Shown piece after piece: positions 1 through 4,701 of a stretch of 9,797 nt of DNA (positions within the stretch are counted from its first letter, which is position 1; each line of letters opens with the position of its first letter). The DNA is from Flavobacteriales bacterium. Its GTDB lineage: Bacteria; Bacteroidota; Bacteroidia; NS11-12g; UBA955. The translations under genes were made by a program, and so were the position numbers. The stretch is taken from NCBI GenBank assembly GCA_947464515.1, contig CANHXF010000044.1, forward strand, positions 1 to 9,797. Direction: 5' to 3'. Under the pieces are notes generated by a model. It saw only the letters and a program-made list of their open reading frames with translations. It made no database searches and was not told where the DNA came from.

Positions 1-968
1 AGCTCAGGCCTATCATCGGAATGTTTGGCTTCTCATTGGCCTTCGCTTTACCCTTCGGATTACTTGCCCTTTTCCCATCGTGGTTAAACAACTTGCCAAA
101 AAGCGGCGGTTGGTTAAATAGCGTAAAGGTGGTTTTAGGATTTGTAGAACTCGCATTTGCCTTGAAATTCTTGAGTATTCCAGACCAAACTTACCACTGG
201 GGAATCCTCGACCGCGAAATTTACCTCAGCATTTGGATTGTCATTTTCACCCTCATGGGATTGTATTTAATGGGTAAAATCAAATTCTCTCACGACAGTG
301 AAGTCAAATATTTCAGCGTTCCTCGTTTGGGACTAGTAATTACCACTTTTACGTTTGTTGCCTATATGATTCCAGGATTGTGGGGCGCTCCGCTAAAAGG
401 ATTGGCGGGATACCTACCCCCATTGAGCACACAAGACTTCAATAGCAATATCAAAGGTGGAGCGCATGGAGAAGGCAATATCACAACTACCCCATCGTAT
501 GCCAACGAACTTCACATCCCCCATGGATTGGTCGGTTACTACGATTACGACGAGGCCTTGGCCGCGGCAAAAGAACTGAAGAAACCCCTATTTATTGATT
601 TCACCGGACATGGCTGCGTAAACTGCAGAAAAATGGAGGAGAAAGTTTGGTCGGACGAAGCCGTTTTGGCAATCCTTAAAAAAGACTACGTTATCGTTTC
701 CCTTTATGTGGACGATAAAAAAATAAAATTGCCAAGCAGCCAATGCTTTACCACCCCCGATGGCAAAAATATTACCCGCCTCGGTGATAAAAATGCATAC
801 ATAGAAGAACTGTATTTCGGTAAAACCACCCAGCCCTTGTATTGCTTGTTGGATCAAAACGAAAACCTGCTTCAACCTGCGTTGGGTGCCGATCATTTCC
901 AGTTCAATGTCGACCCCTTTGTTGAGTTCCTAAAAAAAGGAACTTCAGAATTTAACAAGCGTAAATAA
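1..968 (+). CDS. dsbD: DsbD-type thiol:disulfide interchange protein, C-terminal part (5' end outside window)
   Basis: The reading frame is open to the left edge. It encodes LRPIIG before the first ATG at 21, so that ATG is internal and the start lies upstream. DsbD carries electrons from cytoplasmic thioredoxin across the inner membrane to periplasmic thiol proteins. Visible parts, numbered from the internal Met at 21, are the last hydrophobic helices of the DsbD membrane domain (about 1-20, 35-52, 68-85 and 103-122, with the GFSLAFALPFGLLALFPSW pattern), a linker, and a thioredoxin-like domain from about 170. This last domain has the redox motif C199-V-N-C202 in FIDFTGHGCVNCRKMEE and the TTQP cis-proline region at 269-272. 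gmhA starts 10 bp downstream, suggesting co-transcription. The membrane plus CVNC thioredoxin arrangement makes DsbD much more likely than a bare CcdA. The exact substrate is unknown. Confidence 0.92.
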   Translation, partial: LRPIIGMFGFSLAFALPFGLLALFPSWLNNLPKSGGWLNSVKVVLGFVELAFALKFLSIPDQTYHWGILDREIYLSIWIVIFTLMGLYLMGKIKFSHDSEVKYFSVPRLGLVITTFTFVAYMIPGLWGAPLKGLAGYLPPLSTQDFNSNIKGGAHGEGNITTTPSYANELHIPHGLVGYYDYDEALAAAKELKKPLFIDFTGHGCVNCRKMEEKVWSDEAVLAILKKDYVIVSLYVDDKKIKLPSSQCFTTPDGKNITRLGDKNAYIEELYFGKTTQPLYCLLDQNENLLQPALGADHFQFNVDPFVEFLKKGTSEFNKRK

Positions 969-978
969 TTTCGAAGTC

Positions 979-1557
979 ATGAATCGTATCGAATCCCATT
1001 TTGAGCAAGCCTTGGAAACCTTAAAAACCTTCGCGGCGGACAAGGATCAAATGCAGAACATCCAAAAAGCAGCGGATGCAATGATTGCACAACTGCAATC
1101 AGGTGGCAAAATACTTTCCTGCGGTAACGGCGGAAGTCATTGCGATGCGATGCACTTTGCAGAAGAACTCACGGGTAGATATCGTGCGGACCGACCTGGA
1201 ATTGCGGCCATCGCCATCAGCGATGTCAGCCATATCAGTTGCGTTGGAAACGATTATGGATTCGACCAAATCTTTTCGCGTTACGTAGAAGCCGTAGGCT
1301 CTAAAGGCGATGTTTTATTGGGAATCAGCAGCAGCGGGAATAGCACCAACGTGATCAATGCAATGCAGGCAGCCAAGGACAAAGGCATGGTAGTAATTGG
1401 GTTAACCGGCAAAGACGGTGGCAAAATGGCCTCGTTGTGTGATGTTGAAATTCGCGCCCCACATTCAGAATTCGCCGATCGCGCGCAAGAAATTCATATC
1501 AAAGTCATTCACGCTCTCATCGATAGCATTGAAATGGGCTTAGGTTACAGCAAATAG
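979..1557 (+). CDS. gmhA: Phosphoheptose isomerase (sedoheptulose 7-phosphate isomerase)
   Basis: This 192-residue SIS-domain protein has the same length as I recall for E. coli GmhA. It converts sedoheptulose 7-phosphate to D-glycero-D-manno-heptose 7-phosphate, the first step of ADP-heptose synthesis for the LPS core, in the cytoplasm. The GmhA signature is present: LSCGNGGSHCDAMHFAEELTG at 47-66 carries H59 and E63, SSSGNS at 117-122 binds phosphate, and QEIHIKVIH at 170-178 supplies Q170 and H178. These match E. coli H61, E65, the 119-124 serines, Q172 and H180 by alignment from memory. The whole family signature separates it from other SIS proteins such as DiaA. The start at 979 gives the standard N-terminus. 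There is no clear ribosome-binding site. The gene sits between dsbD and nupC, not in a visible LPS cluster; no hldE or gmhB is in the window. Confidence 0.95.
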   Translation: MNRIESHFEQALETLKTFAADKDQMQNIQKAADAMIAQLQSGGKILSCGNGGSHCDAMHFAEELTGRYRADRPGIAAIAISDVSHISCVGNDYGFDQIFSRYVEAVGSKGDVLLGISSSGNSTNVINAMQAAKDKGMVVIGLTGKDGGKMASLCDVEIRAPHSEFADRAQEIHIKVIHALIDSIEMGLGYSK

Positions 1558-1573
1558 TTGTATTATTGCCGAG

Positions 1574-2806
1574 ATGCATTTTATTGGATTTTTTGGAATC
1601 GTTGTCATACTGGCCCTAGCCTTCCTCCTTTCAAACAACAGAAAGGCAATCAACTATCGCACCGTGGGTGTTGGATTGCTGATACAAGTAATCCTTGCAG
1701 TCTTCATTCTTAAAACTCCCGTGGGAAAAACCGTATTTGGGTTCCTAGGTAAAATCGTACAAAAACTGCTGCAATTTTCCGATAAGGGTGCGGAGTTCAT
1801 TTTTGGACCGTTGGCGCGCGACAACCAGATGCAGGAAGTGTTCGGACAGAATTTCATCTTCTTTTTCCGCGTGATGCCTACTATCATTTTCATTGCGGTA
1901 TTGGTAAAAATATTCTATCACTTGGGGATTTTACAGTGGATTATCAAACAGATTGCCAAAGGGATGCACTATACGATGCGCGTTAGTGGCAGTGAAGCCT
2001 TGAGTAATATTTCATCGGCATTTGTGGGTCAGGTTGAAGCACAGTTGATGATTGGACCCTATGTCAAGGGGATGACAAATAGCGAACTCCTCGCATCCAT
2101 GACAGGCTCTATGGCTTGTATTGCGGGCGGTGTGATGGCAACGTATATTCAGATGGGGATTGATGCATCGAGTTTACTCGCTGCGAGCATTATGGCAGCA
2201 CCGGGAGCGTTGGTGATATCTAAAATCGTTTGGCCCGAAACCGAAGTCAGCGAAACCGCTGGAACAGTTAAATTAGAGGTCAAAAAGGAAAATGCGAATC
2301 TACTCGACGCAATTTCTCAAGGTGCATCGGAAGGCTTGGGCGTTGCGTTAAATGTGGTGGCGATGTTACTTGGATTCTTGGCATTAATCTACCTGTGTGA
2401 TTATTTACTTGCTAGCATTGGCAACCTATGGGGCGCACACTTAACCTTAGAGAGCATGCTAGGCTATGTATTTTCTGGATTTGCTTATGTAATGGGTGTT
2501 CCATCTCAAGATATTCATACTGTTGGCGGACTAATGGGAACCAAACTCGTCGTAAACGAATTCGTAGGATACTTACATTTAAAGGAAGTGGCAAGCACAT
2601 TACAGCCTATAAGCGTAGTGATTGCAACCTTTGCCTTGTGCGGATTCGCGAACTTCAGTTCGATTGCAATCCAGGTGGGGGGTATCGGCAAAATTGCACC
2701 TTCACGTAGAACCGACCTAGCAAAACTGGGATTCAAGGCCTTGATATGCGGAACCTTAGCGAATTACTTAAGCGCGACAATTGCAGGGATTCTGCTTTGG
2801 TTTTAA
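1574..2806 (+). CDS. nupC: Concentrative nucleoside transporter (NupC/CNT family)
   Basis: This 410-residue polytopic inner-membrane protein is of normal bacterial CNT length. The family uses a sodium or proton gradient to import nucleosides. Landmarks in order are N-terminal hydrophobic helices (about 1-20 and 31-47), the amphipathic region with FGPLA near 77-81, re-entrant loop HP1 with VGQVEAQLMIGPYV at 151-164, TM4 with MTGSMACIAGGVMATY at 176-191, TM7 with GTKLVVNEFVGY at 322-333, and HP2/TM8 with ALCGFANFSSIAIQVGGIG at 354-372. In the family, Gln-Thr-Glu of HP1 contacts the base, and the Glu of NEF and the Asn/Ser of FANFSS contact ribose. Here Q153, E155, E329, N360 and S363 are kept, but the usual Thr is V154 and the Pro of EAP is Q157. 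The gene begins 16 bp after gmhA and is probably the last gene of that transcript. The exact substrate range cannot be read from the sequence. Confidence 0.93.
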   Translation: MHFIGFFGIVVILALAFLLSNNRKAINYRTVGVGLLIQVILAVFILKTPVGKTVFGFLGKIVQKLLQFSDKGAEFIFGPLARDNQMQEVFGQNFIFFFRVMPTIIFIAVLVKIFYHLGILQWIIKQIAKGMHYTMRVSGSEALSNISSAFVGQVEAQLMIGPYVKGMTNSELLASMTGSMACIAGGVMATYIQMGIDASSLLAASIMAAPGALVISKIVWPETEVSETAGTVKLEVKKENANLLDAISQGASEGLGVALNVVAMLLGFLALIYLCDYLLASIGNLWGAHLTLESMLGYVFSGFAYVMGVPSQDIHTVGGLMGTKLVVNEFVGYLHLKEVASTLQPISVVIATFALCGFANFSSIAIQVGGIGKIAPSRRTDLAKLGFKALICGTLANYLSATIAGILLWF

Positions 2807-2952
2807 AAGATCCCAATAATCACTAGGGTATTAAGGCGGCTTTTACCAGAATGAATTTCAACGCCGACTAATGTTACCGCATCATTTATTGTGCACAAGG
2901 TGTCTAATGAATTCGCAAAGTCTCGAAGAATTTAATAAATTCAGATAATTGC
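2807..2952. other. Convergent intergenic gap, no clear terminator
   Basis: This 146-bp gap separates the tail-to-tail nupC and rhomboid genes. I looked for an intrinsic terminator in either direction and found none with both a GC-rich stem and a U-tract. The only symmetric element is the 15-bp AT-rich palindrome at 2928-2942, whose single-nucleotide centre is too tight for a normal RNA hairpin loop. Confidence 0.4.
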
Positions 2953-3588
2953 CTATGAATCACTTTGATTCACATCAAATTGCATGTAAGGATCTTCAGG
3001 GGCGGGCAAACGCTTAGTTCTGCGTACTTTCCAGCGTAGTCCAATTGTCAAGGCTATTAAGATTCCCGCAATAGATCCAGCGATGTGACCTTCCCAAGAA
3101 ACCTTGGGATCAATTGGAAACAAGCCCCAAATAAATCCACCCATCCAAACAAATACCAAAAACATGATTGAAAGCGATGCTTTGTCGCGATGAATCAACC
3201 CCATCGTAATTAAGAAAAAACAGAAAGAATACACCCATAAAGATGCACCAATATGGGATGAATGTTTAGCACCAAGCCACCAAAGGATAATCGTCGACAA
3301 CAAGTGTTGCAGAATCCAGAACTTAAACCAATGGCGCGGGAACTGAAGAATAAACAGGACCGACAATACCAATAACGAAGTGATGTTACCCAAGAAATGT
3401 TCAAAATTTCCATGCAAAAACGCGCCAAAAAATTGGGCTAAGATTGCATGCGAATCATGAGGCCGAATACTACAATCGTTAACATTGGGACCTATGGGTG
3501 ACAGCATCGACCAATGCAAAACATCAAAATACTGAAAAAGGGAAACAAGCAGTAAGATCAGGCAAAGCGCAAGAATTGAACGCTTCAT
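2953..3588 (-). CDS. Rhomboid-family intramembrane serine protease
   Basis: This is a predicted multi-pass membrane protein of 211 residues from the ATG at 3588. Rhomboids cleave transmembrane substrates with a Ser-His dyad inside the membrane. Numbering from the ATG, the family pattern is visible as FLHGNFEHFLGN at 57-68 (the HxxxxHxxxN of TM2), then HIGASLWVY at 112-120 with the probable nucleophile S116, a WGLFPI loop at 154-159, and WEGHIAGSIAG at 165-175 with the probable catalytic H168. WEGH near a WGxxPI loop is characteristic of Bacteroidota rhomboids as I recall them. The usual GxSG reads GASL. An in-frame GTG at 3633 would add 15 residues (SIPIKSSSPRHVSS) and leave only 3 bp after the preceding gene. 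I prefer the ATG because TM1 follows immediately and GTG is rarer, but the start is uncertain. It is probably co-transcribed with the T9SS-domain gene. The substrate is unknown. Confidence 0.85.
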   Translation of the reverse strand: MKRSILALCLILLLVSLFQYFDVLHWSMLSPIGPNVNDCSIRPHDSHAILAQFFGAFLHGNFEHFLGNITSLLVLSVLFILQFPRHWFKFWILQHLLSTIILWWLGAKHSSHIGASLWVYSFCFFLITMGLIHRDKASLSIMFLVFVWMGGFIWGLFPIDPKVSWEGHIAGSIAGILIALTIGLRWKVRRTKRLPAPEDPYMQFDVNQSDS

Positions 3589-3636
3589 TGAAGAAACATG
3601 GCGGGGAGAAGAAGACTTGATAGGGATCGACACAAA

Positions 3637-4011
3637 TTAGCGGATAGCCAATTTCAATGTTTTGGTGGCATCGCCACTCTTGATTTGGAGGAAATAAACT
3701 CCTTTATCCAACATCGCGTCACTTAAATCGACACGAATTTGGGAAGTGGCATAATCAGATTTTCTGATTGGGTAAGAAAAAACCACTTTTCCTAAAATAT
3801 CGTTGATAACAATTACCGCTTCAGGGTACTGAGCTTCGGTGAAATTTAAATTTACGTAGAAAAAAGTTCCAGAAACCGGATTTGGATTGATGCTGAAAGT
3901 TGGACCCAAATCCACTACGCCTGCTGGCGGCAAATCCGCATGAGCACTGAGTTTAGCACTGCCAAAAGACATTGCAAAAATCATGATCATTATGGGCCAA
4001 AAGCGTTTCAT
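3637..4011 (-). CDS. Short secreted protein consisting of a signal peptide and a T9SS type A sorting domain
   Basis: This 124-residue protein has a signal peptide at about 1-25 (MKRFWPIMIMIFAMSFGSA, then SAHA before D26) and, after a short linker, a Por/T9SS C-terminal sorting domain. The domain hallmarks are SINPNPVSGTF at 41-51, the DILGKVVF strand at 71-78, the LDKGVYFLQI hairpin at 101-110, and a basic end TKTLKLAIR. Such domains normally sit at the end of large exported proteins and direct them through the outer membrane to the type IX machinery. Here almost nothing else is left to be cargo. An upstream in-frame ATG at 4047 would prepend METNAFFFNFVA, but those codons are the terminator hairpin and -7 box of this locus, so 4011 is the start. 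The mRNA may be leaderless or nearly so. The rhomboid gene follows directly. Confidence 0.85.
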   Translation of the reverse strand: MKRFWPIMIMIFAMSFGSAKLSAHADLPPAGVVDLGPTFSINPNPVSGTFFYVNLNFTEAQYPEAVIVINDILGKVVFSYPIRKSDYATSQIRVDLSDAMLDKGVYFLQIKSGDATKTLKLAIR

Positions 4012-4016
4012 TGCAA

Positions 4017-4048
4017 CAAAGTTAAAAAAAAAGGCGTTTGTTTCCAAA
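4017..4048 (-). promoter_or_regulatory. Bacteroidota-type promoter of the T9SS-domain gene, embedded in a terminator
   Basis: On the minus strand, TTTG (4048-4045) is separated by exactly 20 nt from TAACTTTG (4024-4017). This is a full match to the Bacteroidota -33/-7 consensus (TTTG, 19-21 nt, TAnnTTTG). Transcription would start within a few bases of the ATG at 4011, so the mRNA would have almost no leader. The -33 TTTG lies in the terminator stem, and the first T of the -7 box is the last T of its U-tract. Confidence 0.65.
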
Positions 4049-4056
4049 CGCCTTTT
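4024..4056 (-). terminator. Intrinsic terminator of the DST-repeat lipoprotein gene
   Basis: A perfect 12-bp inverted repeat, aaaaggcgtttg (4029-4040) and caaacgcctttt (4045-4056), encloses a 4-nt loop (GAAA on the minus strand, a stable tetraloop). Reading on the minus strand, the stem runs into nine T residues (4032-4024). It lies 24 bp past the lipoprotein stop codon. On the plus strand only four T follow, so it is directional. Confidence 0.9.
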
Positions 4057-4079
4057 GAATTTTCTTGTTAAAAAACTGA

Positions 4080-4286
4080 TTAGTGAGCAGCAGGAGCTTC
4101 AGCAGCAGGAGCAGCAGCAGTTGAATCAGTTGCAGTTGAATCAGTAGCAGTTGAATCAGTAGCAGTTGAATCTACCATTGTAGAATCAGTAGCAGTTGAA
4201 TCAGTAGCAGCAGTTTCAGCTGAGTTAGAGCAAGCAGCGAACGCGAACATAGCGCAAGCAGCAACGGCGAAAGTTAATTTTTTCAT
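4080..4286 (-). CDS. Small low-complexity lipoprotein with Asp-Ser-Thr pentapeptide repeats
   Basis: This 68-residue protein has a short basic n-region (MKK), a hydrophobic core, and a plausible lipobox FAAC with C19 as the lipidated residue; C11 is less likely because the core before it would be too short. The mature part is nearly only Thr, Asp, Ser and Ala. Six DST triplets recur every five residues (30-32 region to 54-56), mostly TDSTA, followed by an Ala/Pro/Glu tail. It is acidic, probably unstructured, and anchored in the cell envelope. Small lipoproteins of this look are common in Bacteroidota and have no assigned function that I know of. It has its own promoter (4314-4344) and terminator (4024-4056), so it is a monocistronic unit that looks well expressed. 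Confidence 0.8.
   Translation of the reverse strand: MKKLTFAVAACAMFAFAACSNSAETAATDSTATDSTMVDSTATDSTATDSTATDSTAAAPAAEAPAAH
4121..4210. repeat. Six tandem 15-bp units inside the lipoprotein gene
   Basis: Units start at 4121, 4136, 4151, 4166, 4181 and 4196, with consensus ttgaatcagtagcag on the plus strand. Four are identical or nearly so, and the one at 4166 (ttgaatctaccattg) is diverged. They encode the TDSTA pentapeptides in frame, so loss or gain of whole units by slippage would change protein length without a frameshift. Confidence 0.9.
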
Positions 4287-4313
4287 TTTGTTTGTTTCCT
4301 ATTAAGTGTGATG

Positions 4314-4344
4314 CAAAAATATAGGTGAAATCACAAAAACCAAA
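4314..4344 (-). promoter_or_regulatory. Bacteroidota-type promoter of the DST-repeat lipoprotein gene
   Basis: On the minus strand, TTTG (4344-4341), a 19-nt spacer, and TATTTTTG (4321-4314) match the -33/-7 consensus exactly. Predicted transcription starts near 4309, giving a leader of about 20 nt that includes AGGAAA some 10 nt before the ATG at 4286. That weak purine stretch could act as a ribosome-binding site. Confidence 0.65.
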
Positions 4345-4378
4345 AAAAAATGTAAAATAATGTGATTTTTTACCTCAA

Positions 4379-4415
4379 AATAACTAAGTAATTGAATATC
4401 AATTATTTAGTTATT
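4379..4415. repeat. AT-rich inverted repeat, 17-bp arms
   Basis: Left arm 4379-4395 (aataactaagtaattga) pairs with right arm 4399-4415 (tcaattatttagttatt) around a 3-nt centre, with one non-Watson-Crick position (4388/4406). That position is a G-U pair in a plus-strand RNA. No long T-run follows in either direction, so it is not an obvious terminator. It could be a protein-binding palindrome or an RNA hairpin. Confidence 0.8.
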
Positions 4416-4425
4416 TACAAATCTA

Positions 4426-4443
4426 ACATTTTTATAAAAATGT
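4426..4443. repeat. Perfect 18-bp AT-rich palindrome
   Basis: acatttttataaaaatgt reads identically on both strands with no central spacer. That geometry favours a dimeric DNA-binding site or curved A-tract DNA over an RNA hairpin. It begins 11 bp after the 17-bp-arm inverted repeat and lies upstream of the lipoprotein promoter. Confidence 0.75.
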
Positions 4444-4447
4444 GAGA

Positions 4448-4474
4448 AAAAAGACGCAAAAAAATCGCCTTTTT
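4448..4474 (-). terminator. Terminator-like hairpin with U-tract, minus strand
   Basis: On the minus strand AAAAAGGCG (4474-4466) can pair with CGTCTTTTT (4456-4448) as a 9-bp stem that includes one G-U pair and a 9-nt loop, and the U-run continues for one more base. On the plus strand the same position is an A-C mismatch, so the minus direction is favoured. No protein gene upstream needs it. It could end a short transcript started near 4558. Confidence 0.4.
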
Positions 4475-4562
4475 CATGTTTTTTGTCGTTTCAATGTCAG
4501 CATAATTTTAAAAAAAAGCCACCAAAATCCCGCAATCGCTTTTTTTCATAGCGCCGCTAGAA

Positions 4563-4599
4563 CAAAAATAAAAAACCTAACATTCACCTAACCTTCAAT
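4563..4599 (-). promoter_or_regulatory. Candidate leftward promoter carrying a TTAGGT direct-repeat pair
   Basis: On the minus strand TTAGGT-N5-TTAGGT (4591-4575) lies 4 bp upstream of TATTTTTG (4570-4563), a perfect -7 consensus match. The nearest -33-like tetramer is ATTG (4599-4596), giving a long 25-nt spacer. The layout mirrors the right-hand element at 4666-4701. AT-rich DNA yields -7 matches by chance, so this is a candidate only. Confidence 0.35.
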
Positions 4600-4694
4600 A
4601 ACGAACTCAAAAACAAATAGTTACAGAGCCCAATAAAACCGAGGTGTTTTGTTGAAATTACCGAATTTGAATCAATGTTAGGTGAATATTAGGT
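4575..4694. repeat. Mirror-image pair of TTAGGT-N5-TTAGGT elements
   Basis: The left arm 4575-4592 (acctaacattcacctaac) is the reverse complement of the right arm 4677-4694 (gttaggtgaatattaggt) with one mismatch in 18. The arms are 84 bp apart. Each arm holds two direct TTAGGT copies with an 11-bp period, one helical turn, with GAATG or GAATA between them. This is the signature of a regulator binding tandem half-sites on the same face of the helix. Confidence 0.8.
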
Positions 4695-4701
4695 AATTTT
4701 A
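4666..4701 (+). promoter_or_regulatory. Candidate promoter of the carotenoid gene with an embedded TTAGGT direct-repeat operator
   Basis: TTTG (4666-4669) and TAATTTTA (4694-4701, one mismatch from TAnnTTTG) are separated by 24 nt, longer than the usual 19-21. The TTAGGT-N5-TTAGGT pair (4678-4694) fills most of that spacer. An over-long spacer holding the operator is the arrangement used by MerR-family activators elsewhere. Transcription would begin near 4705 and give a leader of roughly 105 nt before the ATG at 4812. Confidence 0.4.

Noticed and set aside
588..896. Open frames antisense to dsbD, nupC, the acyl-CoA synthetase, nfu and radA, up to 109 residues long
   Set aside because: They are mirror frames of strongly supported genes, with no family motifs and no promoter of their own.
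2928..2942. 15-bp palindrome gaatttaataaattc between convergent genes
   Set aside because: The one-nucleotide centre makes an unlikely RNA hairpin, there is no U-tract, and AT-rich short palindromes are common.
4012..4047. N-terminal extension METNAFFFNFVA of the T9SS-domain protein
   Set aside because: These codons are the terminator hairpin and the -7 box. With the extension the signal peptide would be internal.
4508..4549. Thirteen-codon minus-strand ORF MKKSDCGILVAFF
   Set aside because: Too short and mostly poly-A/T runs. No ribosome-binding site and nothing to indicate a leader peptide.
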